Part shown: one piece after another, positions 50,741-62,700 of the stretch
Layout: each line of letters opens with the position of its first letter
Position numbering within the stretch: the first letter of the stretch is position 1
Origin: Lytechinus pictus
Lineage: Eukaryota; Echinodermata; Echinoidea; Temnopleuroida; Toxopneustidae
Assembly (NCBI RefSeq): GCF_037042905.1
Contig: NC_087247.1
Span: 56,381,920 to 56,445,919, forward strand
Reading direction: 5' to 3'
DNA length: 64,000 nucleotides
Position numbers and translations under genes: made by a program
Notes under the pieces: model-generated
Seen by the model: only the letters and a program-made list of their open reading frames with translations
Told to the model about the DNA's origin: nothing
Database searches by the model: none

Positions 50741-53700
50741 CTGTTTAAGATGACAAATCATTTTCAAAGTACATTATATATCCACCCAAAACAGTATAAT
50801 AGGTCTTTTTGGCAAAAGAACCATATTGTACAAATGAATCCAAATATAAGATCTTCAACATATATGAATAAATTCTGTTTTGTACATTTCAATTTTGTAT
50901 AAACAGTTGCAATGTGTTACTCTGAAGATATTAATCACAGAAGAAATGCTTGTTGTAAAATGTGTTTAAGTCACTAGTAAAACAAGTGGAATGCCTCTGG
51001 CCGTCTCACCTGCATCACGCGATTCAATATAGCAGCAGTGCTGATTTTGAAAACTACTATAACTCGCACAAGATGTTCAGTGATACTTGGTTACTCTTAT
51101 TTCCACGTTTTATGAACTAGACCAATACACTAATAGAGATATGATGGCAATTCAACAAATACCCCCAACGTGGCCAAAGTTCTTTGACCTTACATGACCT
51201 TTGACCTTGATCATGTGACCTGAAACTCGCACAGGATGTTCAGTGATACTTGATTACTCTTATGTCCAAGTTTTATGAACTAGACCAACACACTTTCAAA
51301 TTAATGGCTGTAATTCAACAAATACCCCAATTTGGCAAAAGTTCATTGACCCTAAATGACCTTTGACCTTGATCATGTGACCTGAAAGTTGCACAGGATG
51401 TTCAGTAATACTTGATTACTATTATGTCCAAGTTTCATGAATCAGATCCATAAACTTTAAAAGTTTATGAATCAGATCCATAAACTTTCAAAGTTATGAT
51501 GGTAATTCAACAGATACCCCCAATTCGGCCAAAGTTCATTGACCCTAAATGACCTTTGACCTTGGTCATGTGATGTGAAACTCATGCAGGATGTTCAGTG
51601 ATACTTGATTAACCTTATGTATAAGTTTCATGAACTAGGTCCATATATTTTCTAAGTTATGATGACATTTCAAAAACTTAACCTTAGGTTAAGATTTTGA
51701 TGTTGATTCCCCCAACATGGTCTAAGTTCATTGACCCTAAATGACCTTTGACCTTGGTCATGTGACGTGAAACTCAGACAGGATGTTCAGTAATACTTGA
51801 TTAACCTTATGGCCAAGTTTCATGAACTAGGTCCATATACTTTCTAAGTAATGCTGTCATTTCAAAAACTTAACCTCAGGTTAAGATTTGGTGTTGACGC
51901 CGCCGCCGCCGTCGGAAAAGCGGCGCCTATAGTCTCACTCTGCTATGCAGGTGAGACAAAAAATGATGTAAAATTCTCCACTCTTGTGTGACACTTAATA
52001 ACATTATCAGCACATAGAATGTCTCAGTAATATCGACAGGATTTTCACAAAATGTGTTCATATTTATCTCATAACGAAATTTCATTTTATTTTTAGAGAT
52101 GGCAAATAAAAATTATCTGAAAATTGATACATTAAATGATACATAAACAGAGTTCAGTGTATAAACAAAGGCTCATCTTTAACAGAGGAAGACTTAAGCA
52201 TGGACACCATTTATCATTGTAGCATAATTTTAAAACTACTGAAACGTACTTTTCTTATTCTGTCAAATTAACAAATGTATAAAAAGAGTCCATCCTGACA
52301 TACAGCAGGTTTCAATTAAGGCAAAAAGGGAAAGAAACATGTCTTCTTCCTCTCATAAATTAATGCTTACAGCGACGATATTGTCAAACAATAATGCAAA
52401 ATGAAGAGTATAAGGAAATAAGGAATAGGGAGAGAGAGAAAAAAAAAATCTCTTATCCCCATAAAAAAAAAAAAAAAAAAAAAAAGACAGTTTAAAATGT
52501 TCACAACTTACCCCATTCTAATATACATCTTAACTCTATGTTCAGGAGTAACCTTGGCAGCATACTTGTTAGCTTCATACTTCTGGTGATATTTCATACA
52601 CACCTCTACAAATGGCTAGGGGGAAAAAAATTCATGCAATGTATAAGTGATCAGAGTCAGACGTATACCAGATTTTACAGAGAGTGAAAATACATCTAGA
52701 ATTAGCTGGAAGAAAACTGAGTTGTAAGATATTATAAGCATTACTGCTATGGTTAGCACTTTTAGACAGATTAGAAACTCTATTTTTTTTAGTGTTGCCT
52801 TAACACAACACAATCAAACATCCATAAAAATATTCATTTTTTTCCTGATTTGCGTATTTACATGTGGTTAGTTAGAAGATCAACATTGATACAAGTGTTT
52901 ATGATTAAATAATTACACTATACCTAATACTTGGCCTTTATAATGATAAGCCTTACCTCATACCCAATGGGTGATTTCTTGCTTTTAGCAAACCTTTCAA
53001 GTTCTATCCATTCTCCTGCCCCTGCTAAGGCATCAATCTTCAACCACCAGAATCTACAGTATGAACAACATTACCTTAAATCATTTAAAATAGCCTTTTA
53101 ATAACATTTAAAGTCAATGGCTCATAGAGAGCAGTACAGAATGACAGAAGATGGATGAATAGCCTTCAAAAGACATTAAGTACAAGTTAAGCATTCAATT
53201 TTCTTCATGTCTCTGCAAAGACTAAGGTGATATACTGTAGGTCAAATACTGCCTTTGGCACCATCTGTAGTGGGAGTATGAAAGTGCTATTGGAGTGTTT
53301 GTATTTGCTTTATCATGGATGCTTCTACAATTCTTGATAATTGTTAACAAGTGTGCCATCCCGATGCTTCAGCGTTTCCATCCTGTTAATATATCATTTT
53401 GACTTGTAAACATGACATACTAACATCAATGTAGTGAAAAAGTACCATGCTGTCACAGCTCTATTGCCATATAGTCATTTTCAGCTCAATGCTGCAACTC
53501 AGTGGTCGTAAGAACTGCAGGACTGATAAAACCTCGGAGTTGATAAATGCACCGATGGTTTAATTGTCAATTTCAATGTTGTAGAAGCATCCGTTGGAAA
53601 AATGAAAACCTTTTAGGGGGGTGGGGTTGAGATTTTTAACTGAAAATAAATTTATGATAATAATATGACTCACCTCTTATCTGGAACTTTGAATTCTTTT

Positions 53701-56700
53701 CTGAGTTGTTCAGCCATCTTACCAAGGTTCTTAGCAATGAGTTTATGGATGGTATCATGGAGTGAAAGGTAAAGGAATTGCTCTCTATACTGCTCTTGCA
53801 TCCTCATCTGGTAACCTAATAACTTGATCTCTTCTTCTGTTGCCTATAAAAGTATATTATATAACATCAATATGATGATTAGATAGATTCAACTTTGAAA
53901 CATAAAGAAGTATGGACAGAATGTACTATAAAGAAGTCTACTCAAAGCAATTGAACAACTACTGCTATTTATTGTCTTTGTGGTGTAGGCTCAAGTCCTT
54001 AAACTTGAACTTAATGATTTGTCAGTGACATATAGATGGAAAGGAGTCATAAAAGGCCAACAGATTTGCCAGCCCCTTAAATTTAAATATTATGAATTTT
54101 TTGTATGTTTCATTCATATTTTTATTTGTATTGTATATGCACTATTGTATAGTACTTTTTCAAACATGAAACAAGTGGAATGCCTCTGGCGGTCTCACGT
54201 ACATCACGCGATTCAATATAGTAGCAGTGCTGACTTTGATAACTACTATAAAATAATTATTCACAAAAAACACCATTCATATAATGATACAATACTATGT
54301 TCATTGACATTTGACCTTGATCATGTGACCTAATACTTGTCAGTGATACTTGATTACCCATGACATTTGACCTTGATCATGTGACCTAATACTTGTCAGT
54401 GATACTTGATTACCCCTATATCCACATTTTATACACTATATCTATAAACTTTGAAAGTTATGACAGCAATCTAATGATTAGGGGAGACCGGGGTTAGTTG
54501 GAACATTTTTGACAAAAATGGCTGTAAAATCCAAATAGATTTTATTCGAGAAACAATCAATATATCAGCTTGAAGCATATATCTAAGGGCTTCAAATGTA
54601 CCCCATAAAATTTTTAATTCTATTATGGTTACTGAAAAAATCCACCTTAAACAAGGCCATTGCAAACGTTCCAACTTACCCCAATACGGGGTAAGTTGGA
54701 ACATGGTATGGGGTAAGTTGGAACACTGCATGGTCAATTTAGAATTATACTAAAACTACTTAAAACTGTAATATTACATGGTTTTAGCCTATTTGCTTCA
54801 TTTTTTCAAGTTCAAAATATTTGAAGTGTGGATTTGTTGAACATTGTGTTTTCTATTGTACAGCCACTCACGCAAGCAGACTGTGTAGTAGCATTCCGCA
54901 TATTTGAGTGCGTTTGATTTTACATGCAATTACATGTAAGTGTACTATCAGCACTTTCATGTACTTCTGCATCAAATTTACAAAACAAAAATTAATTGTT
55001 TATATTTTTTTCATTAATTAATTATGCAAATAAGGATATGAAATTTGACCTAAATTTGTTTTTTTTTTTATGTTTTTGCCTTTAACTCTATTTATTAAGC
55101 AAGTAGAATGCTAATTTTTGGTGAGAGTATCAATTTTCACATTTATAACAAATATCCACCAAAAATTGCAAAAAATATAATTTCTTATGTATTTTTTTTT
55201 TTTTTATTTGTATTTTTTTGTTTTTCGAACCTTTGTTTTTACAGATGAACTTTGTCGGGACTCTTTTGTGATCATAAATAGCATAAAATAAATCTATTTG
55301 AACCAACAAAAGTAAAAAATAATCATACATTTATGACTTTTGGTTGAAAAATACAATTTGTATTGACCTTGTACATGGAATCACGTTTTTGAGCAATTTT
55401 GGGTCCGACATGCACGTACAAAATGTTGCGTAATTTTGAAACCGCGCACACAGGCATCACAAATTTGGTCTCAAATGATGCGCAAAACTTGAAAGTAAAA
55501 AGTCAGCAGTGTAGTCCAAAAATTTCACACGACGGCGTAGTGACCAAATTTCTTGAGGGGGGCTCAAATTGACCCCCCCCCCCAGTTTGATAAGGGTTAA
55601 TATTGCATTAGGGGCCTACAATAGGCCTTAAATGCAGACTCAGACCTAACTGATAAACAAAACAAGCATGGTATACAATACATGTTCAGAAGAGTGTGAA
55701 ATACTTTATATATTTTTATTCATAATTATGTTTGGGGTAAGTTGGAACATGTTCCAACTAGCCCCTTCAATTTTGTTCCAACTAACCCTGGAGGCCCATT
55801 TGATTTTTATAAGCTTACAGCACAAAAGAGGGACTTCACCATGGTATATTAATAACCTCATTTTGTAGCTTGGTACAAGTGTCTATCATACCCCCAAACT
55901 GGCCAACTTGATCTATAAACTTCTCTGAAATAATAAAACATTTCTGAAAGAGAAAAAAATTACTCAGGTCAAAAAACAAAAATTCCTTTCTGACTTCACC
56001 AGGCTTGTTGCACATGTGTTGTTTGTAATATGGTGGATGGCTGTTGATAATGACAATAAATTGAGGGCAGTATTGCAGAAATCTATTTAAAGACGTTAAA
56101 GAAAATTACAATGTTTCAACTTACCCCGGTCTCCCCTACCTCTAAAATGGCCAAAGTTCAATGACCTTTGACCTTGGTCATGTGACCTGAAACTCGGACG
56201 AGATCTTCAAAGATACTTGATTACTCTTATGTCCAAGTTTCATGAATCAGATCCATAAACTTTAAAAGTTATGATGGTAATTCAACAGATACCCCCATAT
56301 GGCCAAAATTTCATTGACCTTTGACTTTGGTCATGTGACCTGAAATTCGCAAAGGATGTTAAATGATACTTGATTACTCTTATGTCCAAGTTTCATGAAC
56401 TAGACCAAAAATTTTCAAAGGTATGATGATAATTCAACAAATACCCCCAATTTGGCCAAAGTTCATTGACCCTAAATGACCTTTGACCTTGGTCATGTGA
56501 CCTGAAACTCGGACGAGATCTTCAAAGATACTTGATTACTTTTATGTCCAAGTTTCATGAACTAGACCAATAAATTTTCAAAGGTATGATGGTAATTCAA
56601 CAAATACCCCCAATTTGGCCAAAGTTCATTGACCCTAAATGACCTATGACCTTGATCATGTGACCTGAAATGCACACATGATGTTCAGTGATACTTGATT

Positions 56701-59700
56701 ACTCTTATGTCCAAGTTTTATGAACTAGACCAATAAATTTTCAAAGGTATGATGGTAATTCAACAAATACCCCCAACTTGGCCAAAGTTCATTGACCTTA
56801 CATGACCTTTGACCTTGATCATGTGACCTGAAACTTGCACAGGACGTTCAGTGATACTTGATTACTCTTATGTCCAAGTTTCATGAATCAGATCCATAAA
56901 CATTCAAAGTTATGATGGTAATACAACAGATACCCCCAATTTGGCCAAAGTTCATTGACCCTAAATGACCTTTGACCTTGGTCATGTGACCTGAAACTCG
57001 GGCAGAATATTCAGTAATAGTTGATTAACCTTATGGCCAAGTTTCATGAACTAGGTCCATATACTTTCAAAGTTATGCTGACAATTCCAAAACTTAAAGA
57101 TAAATTCCAGTTTTGGTAACGATCTCAAAATGACTTTTTACAGAATCTAATAAAATGACCACCCAAGTGTCTGTTTGTATGAATAAAAAATATGTGCCAA
57201 AGAATTCTGGAAGAAATTGTGTAATTGCTGAGAAATAAGCAAAATAAGCGCGGGTTCGGTCACTTCCGTCGGGTCTTTATTCCAGCAATATTAATACACT
57301 GTCCCACGTGTGCCTATCTGTGTTGGTGATCTTCAGTGTGAAAAATTTTCAGCGTAGATTTCAAGATTTCACAAAGTTCAGTTTATGTAATTGTACCAGA
57401 TCTAGATCCTCGATGATATTCTGACAATTAAGCCTGGTTTTACAGACTTTCTCATGAAATCAGTGTTTACTACAACTACTGGCATTTCTCTTTAACCTTC
57501 GGTTAAGATTTGGTGTCGACACCGCTGCCGCCGCCGTCGGAAAAGCGGCGCCTATAGTCTCACACTGCTATGCAGTTGAGACAAAAAAAAAATGAAATGA
57601 AATATATTCATCACCTTCATAGAGAATTCATTAGTAGCTTTCTTGTAGTTATCTTGAGCTGCATTCAAATGGGCTAACCTCTTTTGTAAATCCTGGATTT
57701 ACACAATAAGAAAATAATCTAAACATAAATTCAATCACATAAAACATAAACAACTATTTGTCAACAATTAAACAGCATCCTTGGGATGGATATTTGTATA
57801 ATTCTCAAATATACTGGGAGTCTGGGATCATACCAGTTCAAACAAAGTCATCTGTGCTTCCATTGCTAACCTTTTTACTAAAGTCTTTGAAATCTTATCT
57901 TATCAATTTTATACCTTGAAATAAAAATATGTAATACACATCAGCACAGGTAAGGGGACTGTCTCAGGAAGCGATTTGCCTGTGATATTCACAGATAAAA
58001 AGTTGTAAGCTCCCAGATCCTTGCATCATATTGGGTTTGAGCAAATTTGATGAAAATTTGTTGTATAACTTCATAATGGTCTTCCTGAAAAGCAGCTTGT
58101 AACTTGACCATGATTAAAAAAGAAAATGCAATTAACCTGCTCCATTAAAATCTCACTGAATACTCATACAATTATATCATCTCAGGTATGCTACTCAATA
58201 TACCGGGATAGCATTTCAAGAAGTTTCTAATCAGTGATTTTCAAATGTCAGAGGCTACTACATCTGATGGGCTGAAATAAATTTGTCAGTGAAAAGCCCC
58301 TGACCTCATATAATTACCTTCTCATTCAGACTATCTCTAACAGCAGTGTTGGCCAGCTCTTGGAAGTTATCATTCTGATTATACAGATCTAGGAGGAGGT
58401 TGGGATGTTGCTCTCGACACAGCTAAAGGTTTATCAAAACGTTGTCATAAATGGAAATTATTAACAGAATGCAGAATTTAAAAAAATAAGAAATCATAAA
58501 TGATAACCATCATCATCATCATCATCATTCATCCATCATCATCATTATCATCTCCATCTTCATCATCATCATCAACATCATCACTATCATCATCATTATC
58601 ATCGTCAGCTTCATCATCAGCAGCATCATCACCAACACATGAATTCCCTTGGGGTGGGTTTTGTTCACTTCCCTCTTAATTTCCTCTCCTCTCATCAACT
58701 AAATGTATATTCATATGAATCATATTCTTACGTCCACACTTTTTACTCCATATTCCTACATCTGTATGTGTAGATGGTACAATGAATAAAAGTTTATATG
58801 ATCATTATAATTATGATATGACAGTATATCTACCTGCATAAAGAGGTCCTGAGCCTGAGGGTGGTTCCTTAGCATCATCAAGAATTCACCTCGAGGTAGA
58901 TCTTCTTTTAACTGAAGCAGAACCATGTATACTGAATGATCAACAACAAAATATTAAAAGAATGAGAGAAATATTTTTACATAATAAGAAATGATGTTAC
59001 CAAGGAACATTCTATTTAGACAGATAAAAAACTGCTCTATTAATTACCTGTAAAAAAATGGACAGGTTATTATTTCCTACTTTCCATTTTAAAATGCTGA
59101 GCTTCTAGCTAGAGGTCAGAAAGTAATAATTATCAAAGTTTTTGGTATGCTTAGACTGGAATTTAAACTAACAACCACCTTTTCACAAGATTGGCACTGT
59201 ACAAACCTGCATACCAGTTGGAATACTGCATATAAAAATGGCACTTAACTTTCTGACATAGAATTCACCCTAAATATTCTCAAGCAAGGCAAGAAATATT
59301 TATCATCATCTCTAAATATTTGCACACACTGGAGAGTCATCTCATAAAGAGTCATATGTAAGAGAAATAAAAGCTTACCTAAATCTGTATCTCCACTCTC
59401 AATAGCTTTCTTAAGTGATGTCCTACTATCTCTCATTGTCATCAACAGAGGTACCTGTTCTGCTGCTCTTGGCTCATACTCCAATAACTATTTATAAATA
59501 TACACAATCAAAGATAAAACTAAATCTTATGCTCTGCAATCATATAATCAAAGGAGGCAGTTCAAGTTCAAATAATCTCTCGTCAAAAAAAAAAGAATTG
59601 TCTGAAAAATTATCAAACAACTAGATTTTAGTTGGTGTAATAGATATCTTCAATGAAGAAAGTAAGATTTCGATTTGCTGGTAATAATTATGGTGGTAAT

Positions 59701-62700
59701 AATGATGATGATGTTAATAATTAAGAGGAGTTTATGGGGAGGAGAAGGAAAAAAAGGAGGATTTATTTTCCATGGACGCCATGATCAGCTTTTTTTCCAG
59801 GAAAGTTTGTTTTTTTATCTTTAAAACTGAGATTTTCCCAATATTTTGTTTATGTATTGTTTAGTGAGTCTATATTCAAAATGATTTCATATTCACCTTG
59901 ACAGCTAGTTGTGTTCTTCCACATTCTGATGCTTTCTTAGCAATCTCTGAATAAGCTATGCCTGGCGTATCACCAAGCTTTTCCTTGATGCTCTGTGCTA
60001 TCAGCTCATCTGGAATGTGTTTTTGTTCAACCTGTATTAACAAACAAAAAACATGAAAAGACTGATCATTAGAAATCATTTTATAAATTTATAATCTGCA
60101 ATTTGAAATGTGAAAATTGTGCATTGCAATTTGTTGGATTTTTTACTGCAAATTTAACACAGGTGAGGGTGAGAGGGTTGGTAATCACCCCAGATTCGAA
60201 GTATAGATTGAAAATTTCTGTAATCCATTTGAAAAAATTCATGATGAACAGCTAATAGGTAGATGAACTATGAATTTTGCTTTGATGCTACTTTAATATA
60301 CTTTGAAGATACCTTATAACAAGCCCAGTGGCCTAATATCCTGCTTTCACCATCTGATTCAGGTAGCTTTAGATACTGACTGATCTGCTGTGCCAAAGCC
60401 CACTGTCTTCTCAAGATTAATCTAAGTTTGAAAATGAAAATAATAGCAAAAAAAAAGTGAAAATGACAAATATGAACAATACAATAAAGGGGGAAATGGG
60501 ATTAACACAAACAAAGTACAAGTTCACCCACAAATCATGTGCCCAGAAACTGAACACATGATCTGTGGGGTCTAGACACATTAGTAAACAGAGTGTTGAT
60601 CTCAAACAAGGTTTACAAGTTAACATGAGCTTTGTGCATTGTGTATAGAGGGCAAAACTATCAAAAGTTGATAAAAATGATAAACTACCATATAAATAGT
60701 GGGCTTTGAATGATGATTAAGAGTAAATCTTACCTGTCCATAAGTACATTCAATGTTAATTTCTTGAGTCTGTGATCAAATATGTCAAAGAAAAAGAGAA
60801 CTAAGTTGTTGAGCAATAGCATTGTCAAATGACAAATTAGATTATTGTAAACGAGACTTTCACACTTACAATAAAAATAATCAAGTCAGCTTCTTAGATA
60901 TATCAGTGAACAGCTTAAAACATCTTTTTCTCTCAAATTTTGCATCTATGTAACATTTATTTCATAAACAGCCTAAATACCAGCACCGATGCTATTTTTT
61001 TGTCACTTTGATTGGTATACAATGTATAACACAGCAAAGCACAACTTAGGAATGTAACCTTTTTATATTTTTTATTCTAGCTTATCCGTAAGCCAACAAT
61101 CTTCTTCTTAGGTGGTCTGTCTATGACAGATCACCTCTTAATTTCGTCAGAATTTTCTTTCTTTATTATTTCTTTATTCTTTACACCTATGTTTGTCGCC
61201 AAGTTTTCTCCAAATTGGCTAAATCAATTTGGCTGATTTTTCTATCATATATAGGATCTATCATAGAGACGGCATACTAAGCTTTTCAAAGTCATCTGAT
61301 TATGATGACGTCATCTACGCGCCATTTTGTAAAATTCTCAATTTGATCATATCAACATAACGGATCATCAATAATTAACCATATTTACATCACATAAACT
61401 TTATGTCAAAGGTCATCTGTCCATGTCATCAAAAATCATGTAAAGGTCATGACGCGCGCGTCAAAGCTAAAAAAATCCTCCAAATGGCCTACAAAAATTT
61501 TTGGGTACGTTTCGGGTCATTTTAAGCATTTCAAAAATTTGCGCGCGCGCACGTATGCGCACGCGTTTCCGCGCGTAACGCCTTAACGCAACCCAGAAAC
61601 ATCGTTTTTTTTATATCATTGCATTGTTAATATAATTCTGAGCAATTTGATACCTTGATCAACCTTCTACGACCATCAATAACAAAATTAACACCTGTTA
61701 AAATTTGCAGCACGTGTGCGCCCGAGCTCTCACTATAGGCCATATATGGGCAAAAACATGCCTATTGAAAATTCACTGTAGCTCTTTAATTAGTCTGTTG
61801 ACCCCCAATTTTTTTTTCATATGTCGTTAGAGTATAAGTTGTAGATTTGATTTCATGTCACCATTGTCCCTCAATTTGATCATGACGTCATCAAAATGGC
61901 GTCGGAAGTCAAAATATCAATTTTCCTTGTTATGACGTCATAATAATTATGCAAATTAGGCTCTTACTCCGTGAATATTGGTCAATTTTCGCCCAATTTT
62001 CGATATGATGTAGCTTAGGTCTCACTCTTTCTGATTTATTGCCTTTATTTTTCATTTTAATAAGCGGATCATCCTGAAAAAATGCAAATAATAAAGGCAT
62101 GTCATTTTTACTCATTTTGCGTGTAATCTCTATGGGACATGACTTTTTCTTCAAACTAGATTCGACATTCCTCTATTTCGTGAGCCATATCTCCAATCTT
62201 TCTTGTCAGTTTTCCCTGAGCCTGTAGTATGTTGTAGCTGATATTCTGAGCTTTTGCAAGTGCACCCTCTATTTTTTTATCAGATGCCGGGATCATGCCC
62301 GTTTTTCACTTGCAAAATTGGAATTGTAATTCTCAAATTTGCTTACGTGTAATCTCTATGGGGAATATCGTGGCTCAATGGATAACGCACTTGACTAGCG
62401 TCCTCGGGGGCGCAGGTTCGAGTCCTGGGGTGAACAAGATGATTTTTTTCTTTCTTTTTTTTTTTCTTTTTACCACCTCGTGCATGATCCTTTATGACAA
62501 TTACAAGGTATAAAAGTTAAAATTTAGCAAGATAAAACAGATTATACTTTTTTCATACTTCAATTGTCATATATTAATGAGACCTTTTTCAGTGCTTTAT
62601 CATCTCCCCTCATCTCCTGTCTTTCACAACTATTCTATCCATAATGAACATTCCGTTGTCATCATGATGATCATATTGATCTACATGAACATGGTGATAG

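Larger units (their letters stand above)
54172..57586 (+). repeat. receptor-site repeat, copy 3 (VPS16 intron), split by two insertions
   Basis: Same ends. Interrupted at 54481-56136 by a TA-flanked element and at 57098-57491 by a TTAA-flanked MITE. Perfect TGACCTTTGACCT at 56162, 56477, 56803 and 56966; one-mismatch versions near 54308, 54361, 56315 and 56640. Confidence 0.9.

Noticed and set aside
62361..62436. Functional tRNA gene
   Set aside because: Boxes are good but acceptor-stem pairing is poor and it lies within a probable mobile element.
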